From contig NZ_CP091277.1 in NCBI RefSeq assembly GCF_029633965.1, positions 2,105,940 through 2,169,939 on the forward strand: a stretch of DNA of 64,000 bases, in the 5' to 3' direction. Source of the DNA: Methanogenium sp. S4BF (GTDB lineage Archaea; Halobacteriota; Methanomicrobia; Methanomicrobiales; Methanomicrobiaceae). Shown here piece after piece: positions 38,455-47,138 of the stretch. The first letter of the stretch is position 1. Each line of letters starts with the position of its first letter. A model generated the notes under the pieces. It did no database searches. It saw only the letters and a list, made by a program, of their open reading frames with translations, and had not been told where the DNA came from. A program made the translations under genes and the position numbers.

Positions 38455-39084
38455 ATGGAACCGGCAGCAGATAAGAGGCCAGATTGTCTGGTCGTCAAGG
38501 CAGGCGGCAGCCTGACAGGAGAGATTCCGGCATTGTATGCGCTTCTTGCATCATCCGGCCGTGACATCCTGATCGTTCCGGGGGGTGGGCTCTTCGCCGA
38601 TACCGTCCGGCAGAGCGGTGCTGAAGGGACGCCGGCGCACTGGATGGCGGTCTGTGCCATGGAACAGACCGCATGGCTGTGGGTGGCTGCAGGCGCCTGC
38701 CCGGTGGACGGGGTGCAGGACCCGGTGCAGGGTGTGGCAGTGCTGCTGCCGTACCGTGTGATGCGGGAGGCCGATCCCCTGCCCCATTCATGGGACGTGA
38801 CGTCTGATTCCATCGCTGCGTGGGTGGCGTCGAAACGGGATGCGCCACTGCTGCTCCTGAAATCAGTGGACGGCATCTTTTCTGCAGGTGTGCTCTGTGA
38901 AACGGTTCCGGAGGGCGTGGAGGCAGGCATCACACCGACAGATGTGGTGGACCCGGCATTTTTCTCCGTTGCCCGTGGATCCGGCATCAGATGGGGCATC
39001 GTCAACGGACGCAGGCCGGATCGTATCCGTTCGTTCCTCGGGGGCGGCAGGCCCTCCGGCACCTATTCCAATCCACATCTTTAA
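38455..39084 (+). CDS. mfnE: [5-(aminomethyl)furan-3-yl]methyl phosphate kinase MfnE
   Basis: 209 residues, amino-acid-kinase fold (COG2054). Visible motifs are LVVKAGGSL at the N-terminus, LIVPGGGLFADTVR, WDVTSDSIAAWVA and LLLKSVDGIF. MfnE phosphorylates aminomethylfuran phosphate to the diphosphate in methanofuran synthesis, an essential C1 carrier pathway in methanogens. The length matches the archaeal family. It lies alone upstream of the zinc-ribbon/EF-1beta pair and divergent from the PLD gene. Confidence 0.85.
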   Translation: MEPAADKRPDCLVVKAGGSLTGEIPALYALLASSGRDILIVPGGGLFADTVRQSGAEGTPAHWMAVCAMEQTAWLWVAAGACPVDGVQDPVQGVAVLLPYRVMREADPLPHSWDVTSDSIAAWVASKRDAPLLLLKSVDGIFSAGVLCETVPEGVEAGITPTDVVDPAFFSVARGSGIRWGIVNGRRPDRIRSFLGGGRPSGTYSNPHL

Positions 39085-39114
39085 TAGTTTTGATGTCGAA
39101 TTAATGAGTTAATT

Positions 39115-39276
39115 ATGGCAACAGAGAAGTGTACCTCCTGTAATGTCCCGCTCGCATCTGAGGGCTGGACAAAGTTCTCCTGCCCCAAATGCGGGCAGAT
39201 CATATACCGGTGTCATGACTGCCGGCACCAGAGTATTCCATACGAATGCAAGAAATGCGGATTTATGGGGCCCTGA
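39115..39276 (+). CDS. Small zinc-ribbon protein (HVO_2753 type)
   Basis: 53 residues, too short for ordinary gene calling. It has four paired zinc knuckles: CTSC, CPKC, CHDC and CKKC, giving two zinc ribbons (MATEKCTSCNVPLASEG ... YECKKCGFMGP). A TCTTTAATAG box at 39078-39087 lies about 30 bases before the ATG. It is directly followed, three bases after its stop, by the EF-1beta gene; this zinc-ribbon/EF-1beta pairing is a conserved archaeal arrangement as far as I recall. A translation-linked role is likely; in Haloferax a homologue affects motility and biofilms. Confidence 0.9.
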   Translation: MATEKCTSCNVPLASEGWTKFSCPKCGQIIYRCHDCRHQSIPYECKKCGFMGP

Positions 39277-39279
39277 AGC

Positions 39280-39537
39280 ATGGGAGACGTAGCAGTAATC
39301 ATTAAGATTATGCCCGAGTCACCTGAAGTCGACCTCGTTGCACTGCAGGCATTAATCAAAGAAAAGCTTCCCGGAACACAGGACATGGTTGTCGAGCCTA
39401 TCGGCTTTGGCCTCTCCAGCCTGAAAGTTGCCATCGTCGTCCCGGACGGCGAAGGGACCACCGAAGAGGCTGAGCAGACACTCCGCGGCCTTGAGGGTGT
39501 TGAGTCTGCAGAGATTGTCTCTGTTACCCTGACCTGA
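39280..39537 (+). CDS. ef1b: Elongation factor 1-beta
   Basis: 85 residues, the compact archaeal aEF-1beta. Typical segments are VAVIIKIMPESPEVDL, VEPIGFGLSSLKVAIVVPDGEG and LEGVESAEIVSVT. It catalyses GDP/GTP exchange on EF-1alpha during translation. It is cotranscribed with the zinc-ribbon gene (three-base spacing) and followed by a seven-T run. Confidence 0.95.
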   Translation: MGDVAVIIKIMPESPEVDLVALQALIKEKLPGTQDMVVEPIGFGLSSLKVAIVVPDGEGTTEEAEQTLRGLEGVESAEIVSVTLT

Positions 39538-39562
39538 GAACAGCAGTTATTGTTCTTATCAA

Positions 39563-39569
39563 TTTTTTT
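39563..39569 (+). terminator. T-run terminator after EF-1beta
   Basis: Seven T residues 26 bases after the EF-1beta stop, as expected for archaeal oligo-T termination. Confidence 0.5.
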
Positions 39570-39708
39570 CCCCGTGCTGTATTCGCCTGTTTGGAAGAAC
39601 GGTATTACGAGGGAATTGTGGGATATTGAAAATTATCCGCTCATACAATAGTCTCTCCATAGGGCGACATATCGGTGCATTGCATCATTCAGTCCGTAGT
39701 TGAAATTG

Positions 39709-40329
39709 TCATTGCTTATGCCTATTTTCCCATGCCGGCATTCCCGCGAGATATGCCCGCACCTTCTCCTCTGCAGCATCCCTCTCCAGATGGTATGATG
39801 TCATCATGAACTGCACCATGCCCTCAAAAATGTCATCGTAGCTCTTCAGGCTGCCGTCTTCGTGGGTGCAGTGAGCGCAACAGGGATTCGCCGGATTCCC
39901 GCCGCCGAAATCATCCGGTTTACTCATCGGCATCCCACAGCTCATGCATTGCCTGGCTGTCGCCTGTGTGAACGTAAGCTGGTATCCGTCGGGGTCTGTG
40001 ACGGTAAAATCCCTGACGCCATATGGCTCGTCTTTTATATCTTCTGCGACCCGGACGCCGTTTTCTTTCAGTTCCCAATAATATTCGTCGATATCCCCGT
40101 CAATGTGCAGATACAGCATTACGCCGATGCCGAATGTTTCTTCGGCACGGATGCCGTGATCTTTCGCCGGGATGACCATCAGAACCATTCCGTCTTTTGA
40201 CAGGTCGGCATATTCGGGATTTTCTGCATTAGGGAAGACCATTCCGCAGTGGAATCCGAGTGAGCGAGTATAGAATTCAATTGTTTTCTTCATGTCACGT
40301 ACAGCAAGCAGGGGAGAGAGATCACCCAT
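39709..40329 (-). CDS. VOC-family protein fused to zinc-ribbon domain
   Basis: 206 residues with a GGAGG SD nine bases upstream. Residues 1-125 form a glyoxalase/bleomycin-resistance (VOC) domain (LLAVRDMKKTIEFYTRSLGF; VTDPDGYQLTFTQ). Residues about 128-200 are a putative zinc ribbon of the PF12674 type: CMSCGMPM, CCAHCTHEDGSLKSYDDIFEG, ending in a helical region. The zinc-ribbon half usually occurs alone. Ligand or enzymatic role unknown; VOC proteins bind metals and small electrophiles or antibiotics. Confidence 0.8.
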   Translation of the reverse strand: MGDLSPLLAVRDMKKTIEFYTRSLGFHCGMVFPNAENPEYADLSKDGMVLMVIPAKDHGIRAEETFGIGVMLYLHIDGDIDEYYWELKENGVRVAEDIKDEPYGVRDFTVTDPDGYQLTFTQATARQCMSCGMPMSKPDDFGGGNPANPCCAHCTHEDGSLKSYDDIFEGMVQFMMTSYHLERDAAEEKVRAYLAGMPAWENRHKQ

Positions 40330-40576
40330 TTTTTATTTCCTCCTTTCGGGTATGGCAGAGAATAAGATGCCTGGTATTTATACGGTTTTGCCTGCTGCTT
40401 CTGTCCGGCAGAAATGCGGGAAGCCCGTGCAGGATGATTGTCCGGTGCTGGCATGAGGGGGCAGGAAGGAGGTGTTTGTCGCCTGTACCGGTATCATTGT
40501 ACGGATCATTGCACGGGTTTTGACTTGTTTTGAACCGTATTCCCGGCATCTGACCGCGAATGATTATTTGGGATCA

Positions 40577-40586
40577 CTTTATATTC
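40577..40586 (+). promoter_or_regulatory. TATA box for gene at 40607
   Basis: CTTTATATTC centred about 25 bases before ATG 40607, which decides that start over the earlier in-frame codons. Confidence 0.45.
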
Positions 40587-40606
40587 TGTTTATGCCACCC
40601 TATGTC

Positions 40607-41008
40607 ATGGAAGGGGCAGGCGGGAAAGAGGAAGTCCTGTTGGTTGTCTACGATGCAGACAGCGGATTTTTGAGAGAGTTAAAGAATTATGTCCATAAAG
40701 CTGTTTCACCGTCAACCCATCGGTGCGTGCTGTGCGGACTAACCTATGGAAGCACGGGCATAAGTCCGGACTGGAAGAAATTTCTGAAGGGCCTGGATAT
40801 CAGCGTTGAACTTCTGCACCGTGACGAGATGGCTAAAAAATATCCTGCTGCAGGGATCCGGCTTCCGGCTGTGTTCATAAAATCCGGTCCATCCCTGAAC
40901 CTGGTAATGGGTGCAGGAGAGATCGTATTATGTAAGAATCTGGAGGAGCTGATGGATCTGCTGACGTATAAGCTGAAGCACCGGAATGAAATGAAGACTG
41001 TGCAATAA
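40607..41008 (+). CDS. Conserved hypothetical protein, possible thiol/redox-type fold
   Basis: 133 residues from ATG 40607, set by a TATA box 25 bases upstream. It has VLLVVYDADSGFLRELKNY, HKAVSPSTHRCVLCGLTYG, WKKFLKGL and a C-terminal region with LPAVFIK and IVLCKNLEELMDLL. I recall a family of similar small proteins with YNADSG, SPSTYxCxLC and WKxF motifs in bacteria, without known function. The CxxC pair and the alternating strand/helix pattern suggest a thioredoxin-like fold, but this is inference. Confidence 0.65.
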   Translation: MEGAGGKEEVLLVVYDADSGFLRELKNYVHKAVSPSTHRCVLCGLTYGSTGISPDWKKFLKGLDISVELLHRDEMAKKYPAAGIRLPAVFIKSGPSLNLVMGAGEIVLCKNLEELMDLLTYKLKHRNEMKTVQ

Positions 41009-41177
41009 TCGTTTGAGTGCACGGTGTCCCTTACTCCTGTAAATCTGACCGTTTAAACACGGATGAAGGTTTTTGTGGATGAACCGGATGCTGCTGCATC
41101 CTCCGGGAGGGTTTTTTCAGTTTCATCCGGATTTCAGAATCGAACCTTGTGCCGAAGAATTGTGATATGTGTCTCTG

Positions 41178-41960
41178 TCACAGAATCGAACTGATAATCT
41201 CAGGCAGCTCCCGCACCGAACCGATTGTCCTGTAGGGTACAATGCCGCTTTGTTCAACCCGGTGACGATCGTATTTCCCGGTTTGGACAAGGATTCCTTT
41301 TATACCCGTTCTCTGTGCCCCTCCGATATCGGTTTGAATGTCATCTCCGACCATCAATGCCTCAGAAGGGGTAATCTTCATCGATTCAAGTGCCTTTTCA
41401 AAAAATGCCGGCGAAGGTTTTCCGATAAGGCGGGCCGATACTCCGCCTGCATATTCAAGTCCGTATACAAACGGCCCTGCAGAGAGGGACAGTCCGTCGG
41501 TATCCATCCAGTAGCGATCCTTTTCGAGAGCAAAAAACGATGCGCCGTTTACAAGTAGCCTGAATGCGGTATTGAGGGAGGCATAGTCAAAATAATTCCC
41601 TGCATCACCCACCACAACGGCATCGGCACCGGAAATCGTATGTGTGATTCCATCAACCAGTAAATCCCTTTTTACATCGCTCTCTGTCAGGAAGAAGCAT
41701 TGCTGCATCTTCTTTTCCTTTAATATGGAAACAAGGGCCGCTGCCGGGGTGAATATGAACTCTTCGGGTATGTCGAGTCCGTACCGGTTCAGTTTGTCAG
41801 AGATGGATGCACGGGATTTCCGTGTGGTATTTGAGATGCACCGGAACGGGATCTCATTCTCGTTCAGAAACCTTAGTGTATCCCCGGCCCCGGGAATCGG
41901 AGAATCGCCGGTATACAGGACGCCGTCAATATCAAGAAGCACTCCTTTTATGCTCGTCAT
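41178..41960 (-). CDS. HAD-IIA family phosphatase (NagD/LHPP-like)
   Basis: 260 residues, SD GGAGGGAT upstream. HAD motif I is LLDIDGVLYTGD, motif II SNTTRKS, motif III includes the Lys of LIGKPSPAFF, and motif IV is MVGDDIQTDIGGAQ. The cap is the type-IIA insertion between motifs II and III. LHPP-like and NagD-like enzymes dephosphorylate small phosphoesters or phosphoramides; substrate not resolvable. The gene is monocistronic and convergent with 40607. Confidence 0.9.
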   Translation of the reverse strand: MTSIKGVLLDIDGVLYTGDSPIPGAGDTLRFLNENEIPFRCISNTTRKSRASISDKLNRYGLDIPEEFIFTPAAALVSILKEKKMQQCFFLTESDVKRDLLVDGITHTISGADAVVVGDAGNYFDYASLNTAFRLLVNGASFFALEKDRYWMDTDGLSLSAGPFVYGLEYAGGVSARLIGKPSPAFFEKALESMKITPSEALMVGDDIQTDIGGAQRTGIKGILVQTGKYDRHRVEQSGIVPYRTIGSVRELPEIISSIL

Positions 41961-42158
41961 TTATATCCCTCCCTTCCTGAAACCTGACTCCGGAAGAATC
42001 CGTATGCGATGTATGGACTTTGCCTCTATACTACTTCAATGACGGTGGGACAGCCATCCCTTTTTCGCTGTGACAGAAAGCCGTATGTCTCCAGTGGAAT
42101 TCATCCCTCAGACTCCTTCTGAAGCCGAAATGCCTTCCTGTCTCCCCACAGACGGATC

Positions 42159-43325
42159 TCAAACCCCATCCACCGAACCCATGAACCGCTCCTTAATCTC
42201 AGCCGGTGAGAGGGGGATGTTCTTTACGTCGGCATTGCCGGGCTTCAGGAGGACATGAATGAAGCATGGGCCCCTTCCTCTGGTTTGGAATGCACGTGTC
42301 AGTTCATCTGCGGTGTGCACCTTGCAGGTGGTGGTAAGCCCTGCTGCAATGGCATACAGTTCCATATCAACGCCGCTCCAGGCATGGGTCATCTGGTTGC
42401 CGGTGCTCCCGAATGCCCCGTTGTCAAGGCATATGATGGTCAGGTTTGCGGGTTTTTCTGCAGCTATTACCGGAAGAATCGCTGTCCCGAGGAGGCTTCC
42501 GTCTCCGTCAAGAACAACAACATCGCGTTCGGTGCCAAGGCTGATGCCGAACCCGAGCGGTGATGCCTGCGTGTAGCTTCCGAGCATGTAGAAGTTTTTT
42601 GGCCTGTCCGATGCGGCGTAGAGCTCCTTTCCCGGCACACCGATGTTTGATACGACCAGTTCATCATCCAGGAGGCCCGCAACGGCCCTGATGGCGTCCG
42701 CCCGTGCCATCACCGGCTCCGGTATCGTGCGGGTGTACCGGAATGCCACATCCCGCGTGCGGGCAGGAAACTCTGATTTGTTCAGTGAACAGCGGTCGCA
42801 TTCCCAGACCCGGGGTGAGAGCAATGCCACATGCGGGCGGGACCGGGTATATGCATCCCGGATCACATCCCTGATTCGGTCGAGTTCAGATGGGTGGGAG
42901 ATGATAGTGTATGGAATGCCCAGCACGTCGAGCAGACCCGGGATGTGGCTGTTAAAGGGCACCTGTGCTGCGATCTGCTCCTGGTAAACCCCCCGCCAGC
43001 TGGCGAGGATGGGCAGCGGAAGGCGGTAGAACATGGTCAGGGACATCATGGCATTGAGCATATTCCCCAGACCTGAACTCTGGATGTGCACCACCGGCTT
43101 TTTCCCGGTGAGGCAGAGGCCTGCACACAGCCCGACCGCGTCCTCCTCCCGGAGAATTGTAATCGTCTTTGCAGACTGCTCCAGGAGGGAGCAGAGCTCC
43201 TTTGTCCGGTCACACGGGAGGACGACTGTCATGTCAATTCCCTCATCCGAGAGGATTTCAAGCACCCGCTCTTCAGGCAGAGGGTTACCATGCCTGTTTT
43301 TTTTATCCCGTGGTATTTCAGGCAT
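42159..43325 (-). CDS. comDE: Sulfopyruvate decarboxylase, fused alpha and beta subunits (ComDE)
   Basis: 388 residues. The N-terminal half (about 1-180) is the ComD-type TPP pyrimidine-binding domain (REEDAVGLCAGLCLTGKKP; HIQSSGLGNMLNAMMSL). The C-terminal half (about 205-388) is the ComE-type PP domain with the TPP motif VLDGDGSLLGTAILP and ICLDNGAFGSTGNQ. It decarboxylates 3-sulfopyruvate to sulfoacetaldehyde in coenzyme M synthesis. In Methanocaldococcus the two halves are separate genes; here they are one polypeptide. Its start lies eight bases inside the end of cysteate synthase, so the two pathway enzymes are made together. Confidence 0.9.
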   Translation of the reverse strand: MPEIPRDKKNRHGNPLPEERVLEILSDEGIDMTVVLPCDRTKELCSLLEQSAKTITILREEDAVGLCAGLCLTGKKPVVHIQSSGLGNMLNAMMSLTMFYRLPLPILASWRGVYQEQIAAQVPFNSHIPGLLDVLGIPYTIISHPSELDRIRDVIRDAYTRSRPHVALLSPRVWECDRCSLNKSEFPARTRDVAFRYTRTIPEPVMARADAIRAVAGLLDDELVVSNIGVPGKELYAASDRPKNFYMLGSYTQASPLGFGISLGTERDVVVLDGDGSLLGTAILPVIAAEKPANLTIICLDNGAFGSTGNQMTHAWSGVDMELYAIAAGLTTTCKVHTADELTRAFQTRGRGPCFIHVLLKPGNADVKNIPLSPAEIKERFMGSVDGV

Positions 43326-44607
43326 GGATTCTCCGCAGATGGGTGTTCACCCAGGCTTCAAGGTCGCCTCTGATCGCGTCCATTGTCTCTCCCGTCTTCA
43401 CCCGGAACAGGGGTTCCACCGGGAACTGCTGTTTATCTTCACGCACGCGGCGGTACCCGCCGCCGGTGATGTTGAGCAGAACACAGTCGTCCTTTCCGAC
43501 AGTGCCTGCCTCTACGGCCCGGATGAGGGAGGCCACGCAGACAGACGCCGCCGGGTCGAGGTCAATCTCCTCTGTGTCAACGAATATCTTCTCCGCCTCT
43601 CTGGCTGCGGCATTGGTAATCGCGTCCATTGTCCCGTTCGTTGCAAAGAGGGCATCATAGACGCCGCCTTTGACGGAGTACGGCGGCTCCCGGTTGGTCA
43701 GGACATCGGCATAGACCTGACTGACAGCATGGCGGGCATCCGGCATATCTCTTTCAGGGATGATGTCCCGTCTCCCGTCCTGCCATGCGTGGGTCATCGG
43801 TACAAATGGTTCGTTCTGAGACAGCTGCAGGCGCGGCAGGGTCGTTCCAAACCGTCCGTCGCCAATCAGGCGCATCGCCGCTTCCCATGCGGCAATGCCG
43901 CCTGTTCCACTCCCGACCGCCTGGAAATAGACATCCGGCAGCCGCCCTGCCGTCACAGCGCCGTCAAGCATCACGGTCCCCATGCCATCCCGGCGGGCGA
44001 CATTCCGTGCACCGCCCTCTGCGACAACCCCGGGAAGGTGGCAGACTGCATTGCCGAAATTGATTGAATCGGTATAGTCACCTTCCACCGTAATCAGGCA
44101 GACATGTTCGGTGGGTGCGGTTGTCCAGAGCCTTTCTGCCGATGACTCCGGCACTACGACAACCACCGGGGCGCCGCTGAGCGCTGATACCTGACAGAAC
44201 GCCCGTCCGGTGTTTCCTGCCGAGGAGATCTGGAGGATCCCGTGTCCCTTCTCTCTCATCCGGACGGTGGTGGGCAGTGCCTCCAGCTCCTTGAACGAAC
44301 AGGACTCGATGTGTGCACCCCGCTCCGGCCAGTAGCCGGAAAAACCGATATACAGATTGGAGAGCCCCAGTTCACGCGCCAGTGCTTCGCTTTTGTATGT
44401 GACGGGGCCCGCATCAGACGGCAGATGACTCTCTACCGGAAGCCACTCGGAGTATCTGAATATCCCCAGATAACTCTGGATCTGCAGGTGCCTTTTCTGG
44501 TAGTATGCCCTGATAAGCCCGGTGCACCCGGCAGGGCAGTTATTCGTATACCGGTCAGGGATGATTCTTCCGCAGTCCGGGCATTTAAGGACATATTTTT
44601 CCGTCAT
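43318..44607 (-). CDS. Cysteate synthase
   Basis: 429 residues. An N-terminal zinc ribbon (CPDCGR ... CPAGC) precedes a PLP fold-type II (threonine-synthase-like) core with ESCSFKELEAL containing the likely PLP lysine, SSAGNTGRAF and GSGTGGIAAWE, and a C-terminal NITGGGYRRV. It makes cysteate from O-phosphoserine and sulfite, the first committed step of the Methanosarcinales/Methanomicrobiales route to coenzyme M. The overlapping comDE gene supports this over threonine synthase. A 137-base gap separates it from the Fe-S gene upstream. Confidence 0.9.
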   Translation of the reverse strand: MTEKYVLKCPDCGRIIPDRYTNNCPAGCTGLIRAYYQKRHLQIQSYLGIFRYSEWLPVESHLPSDAGPVTYKSEALARELGLSNLYIGFSGYWPERGAHIESCSFKELEALPTTVRMREKGHGILQISSAGNTGRAFCQVSALSGAPVVVVVPESSAERLWTTAPTEHVCLITVEGDYTDSINFGNAVCHLPGVVAEGGARNVARRDGMGTVMLDGAVTAGRLPDVYFQAVGSGTGGIAAWEAAMRLIGDGRFGTTLPRLQLSQNEPFVPMTHAWQDGRRDIIPERDMPDARHAVSQVYADVLTNREPPYSVKGGVYDALFATNGTMDAITNAAAREAEKIFVDTEEIDLDPAASVCVASLIRAVEAGTVGKDDCVLLNITGGGYRRVREDKQQFPVEPLFRVKTGETMDAIRGDLEAWVNTHLRRIHA

Positions 44608-44744
44608 ATTACTCGCCTCTTAATATTTCCGTTTCACATTCTGGCTTTTGTTCAGAGCATTCGTCATCCGCTCGCCTCATTTCTGCCTGCATCGTTCAAA
44701 AACTCCCGGATTCCTTTGCTTTGTCCTGGCTCCTGCTGCCGCTC

Positions 44745-45362
44745 TCACAGGCGTATGTCCTCCACCCTGATGTGCATCCCCGATGCCTTGTTCAGGATCA
44801 TATTTACGACACCTGTGTGCCCCAGATACATCATACAGAACCCCGGCAGAAATTTATGTCTTTTGCCGAACACCGGTTCGTGGTTTACCGTTTTTGCAAT
44901 CCCCTCAAAACCGGCGATGTGGTATGCCTCGAGATCCCGGTATTCCCGCCCACGCGAGAACTGCGGGCCAACCACATGGGTGGTGATGACACCGCTGACG
45001 GGGGACGCGTCAATCACTCTTAATACATGCTGCACCGGACACCCGGCCCCCATCGGTCTGCCAACCACGATGTCCCCTTCTGCTATTTCCCATCTTTCGA
45101 CAAGATCCGGCCGAAACGGGACAATTATTTTCCGTGCGGATATCTCACCCGGCAGGGGTTCAAGGATGAAATCATACGGTTCACCATGAATATCAGAACC
45201 GTTGTACACCGTTTCATGGGGGTGGCTCTTTCCAGCGAAACTCTGCCTGAAAAACGGGCAGTCCTCATTGAATTTTGTTCCCTCTTCGACCTGTTTCAGA
45301 AAGTCCGCACAGGTCTTCGCACCGCATGCGGCGCAGTCTTTTCCCGGGGGGGTCCAGTCCAT
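44745..45362 (-). CDS. Fe-S binding protein with CxxCGxxxC N-terminal motif
   Basis: 205 residues, SD GGGGGAT six bases upstream. The N-terminal CAACGAKTCADFL plus a fourth cysteine (EDCPFF) matches the PF04060-type [4Fe-4S] domain also seen in corrinoid Fe-S protein subunits. The rest is a beta-rich domain with IVVGRPMGAGCPVQHVLRV and GFCMMYLGHTGVVNMIL. It is the last gene of a three-gene operon (ABC-type ATPase, G3E-like GTPase, Fe-S protein) with three bases to the GTPase. Such an NTPase/Fe-S team suggests metal-cofactor insertion or low-potential electron activation; the target is not known to me. Confidence 0.75.
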   Translation of the reverse strand: MDWTPPGKDCAACGAKTCADFLKQVEEGTKFNEDCPFFRQSFAGKSHPHETVYNGSDIHGEPYDFILEPLPGEISARKIIVPFRPDLVERWEIAEGDIVVGRPMGAGCPVQHVLRVIDASPVSGVITTHVVGPQFSRGREYRDLEAYHIAGFEGIAKTVNHEPVFGKRHKFLPGFCMMYLGHTGVVNMILNKASGMHIRVEDIRL

Positions 45363-45365
45363 ATG

Positions 45366-46073
45366 CTAATCCCCCCGGTAGAGGTAATCCGCCCCGTCCA
45401 GTTTTCTGACCACACCGAAATGCTTCTGCCACCCGATATCGGTCTTGCCGATACAGATTGTGCACACACCCAGCGGCGGTGCCCCCCTGAGGGTGATTGC
45501 TTCAGGGCTGGTGATATCGGGGCACTCTTCAATTGCACGGAGCAGATACCGCATCCCGGTCCCCTGCACGGCATTTGTTTCGATGATGTCAATGTCCCTG
45601 TTCACCTCCCGTATCCGTTCACGGAACACCTCTTTTTCTGCCTGTGATACGAGATCTGTCCGGGTTACGACCGCCATGTCGGCAAGGGCTATCATGGGCG
45701 CCATCTTGAGCGGGGTGTTGATGCCGTTGACCGCACTGGTCACGACGATGCCCAGTGACTGGGTGGTATAGGGTGAACACCTCAGGCAGAGTCCGGCACT
45801 CTCGACAATAAGGATGTCTGCTGCTTCCTCCTCTGCCCATTCAATAGCGTCGTTCATGACCATGACACCTGCATGATCCGGACAGAGGTCTCCTGAGTAG
45901 ACCTTCTTTGTCGGGATGCCAAACTCCCGGTTCAGCTCCTCATCCTCAAATGCCCGTGTGACATCAATCTTCAGATACGCGATGGTGTGCAGATTGCCGG
46001 TATTTCTGATGATCTGTTTTACAACGGCAGTCTTGCCGCAGGATGGCGGCCCGGCAATGATGATCAGTTTCAT
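45366..46073 (-). CDS. HypB/CobW-like (G3E) GTPase
   Basis: 235 residues. P-loop GPPSCGKTAVVKQI, a conserved Asp (YLKIDVTRAFEDEEL), a Walker-B-like ILIVESAGLCLRC and the G4-like TRTDLVSQAEKEV, which place it in the SIMIBI/G3E group with HypB and CobW. C-terminal cysteines (GVCTIC) may bind metal. It overlaps the ATPase gene by four bases and precedes the Fe-S protein gene by three, so all three are translated together. A role in delivering nickel, cobalt or an Fe-S cluster is plausible by family but not shown. Confidence 0.8.
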   Translation of the reverse strand: MKLIIIAGPPSCGKTAVVKQIIRNTGNLHTIAYLKIDVTRAFEDEELNREFGIPTKKVYSGDLCPDHAGVMVMNDAIEWAEEEAADILIVESAGLCLRCSPYTTQSLGIVVTSAVNGINTPLKMAPMIALADMAVVTRTDLVSQAEKEVFRERIREVNRDIDIIETNAVQGTGMRYLLRAIEECPDITSPEAITLRGAPPLGVCTICIGKTDIGWQKHFGVVRKLDGADYLYRGD

Positions 46074-46857
46074 GTGAATCCCTGGTCAGAGATCATTTCT
46101 CCTGCACGAATCTGTTCACGCATCCGGTACAGGACCCTGTCAAGTTCGATCACCTGTTGAAGTGCCATATTTTCTCTTCCGTTCGGTTCAAGAACGTTCG
46201 TGACCGCACCGTTTTTCATGACGATACGCCGATCGGACATAAGGGATACCATCGGGTCATGGGTGACAAAAATGAGTGCTTTGTGATATGCTTTGAGTGT
46301 CTCAATGACCCGGTCTTTGAATATCCCTGCATTTTCGACCTCATCCAGAAGGATTATCGGGGTATTACTGATTATTATCGCATCTGCCACCATGAGGGAT
46401 CTGGTCTGCCCTCCTGAGAGTGCAGTCATCTTCACGTCAGGATGGATTTTTTCGCCGGTGAACTCATTGGCAAGGTCAATGGTCTTCCCGATACGTTCGG
46501 TTTCAGCAATTCCCCGTGACCTGATGTGCATTTCCAGAAATTCATGCACCTTCAGGTCTGCAAGGCATTTTGTATTCTGGGTTATCAGTGCCACCGGTTT
46601 TTTTGCAGGATCGCGTATGTAGTCTTCCGGCGGATGTGTTCCGTTTACCAGTACGGTTCTCCCGGTAACCGTATCGTTTCCGGAAAAATTTCAATGTCCG
46701 TTATGAACGCACTCTTTCCCGAGCCGGTCGGTCCGACAATTGACAGGGTATCACCCGGGCGAATGATTATTTCATCAAAGTTTTCCGGTTCTCCGGACCT
46801 GTTCTTCCCGGGCAGGATGGTGATCTCCTCAATAGCCTCAGAGTTCATATCATTCAT
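46070..46857 (-). pseudogene. ABC-type ATPase gene broken by a single-base frameshift
   Basis: Two adjacent frames make one ABC ATPase of about 262 residues. The first (46645-46857, from ATG 46857 with a TTATAATA box upstream) has the Walker A GPTGSGKSAFI. The second (46070-46594 onward) has the Q-loop ITQNT, signature LSGGQTRSLMVADA, Walker B IILLDEVENAG and the switch THDP. They join if one A is added near 46676-46679 (GGAAAC read as GGAAAAC). No transmembrane partner is nearby, and the neighbours are a GTPase and an Fe-S protein. The shift could be a real mutation, programmed, or a sequencing error; everything else in the gene is intact. Confidence 0.8.
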
Positions 46858-47138
46858 TACGTGCAGCGCAGGTATTATAATTATCCAATATTGTGCAGAA
46901 ATGTTGCCAAAAACGTCAAAACAGGTGTGGGAAATTTCCACATGTGGAGAAATTATGTCGATTGTGCCGGGTAATCTCCCGTATCTCTAATTGCCATTGA
47001 TACCGCCAAACTGTGATATATATGTTATTTGAGCTGCCTGTATCCGGTTTTCATGCGTCAGATGGCCCGGGCCAGAGAAGAGCTGCACGTTCCTGTGGGA
47101 ATCGTATCAAAATAAAATAAAATTAAATGAAACAGCCT

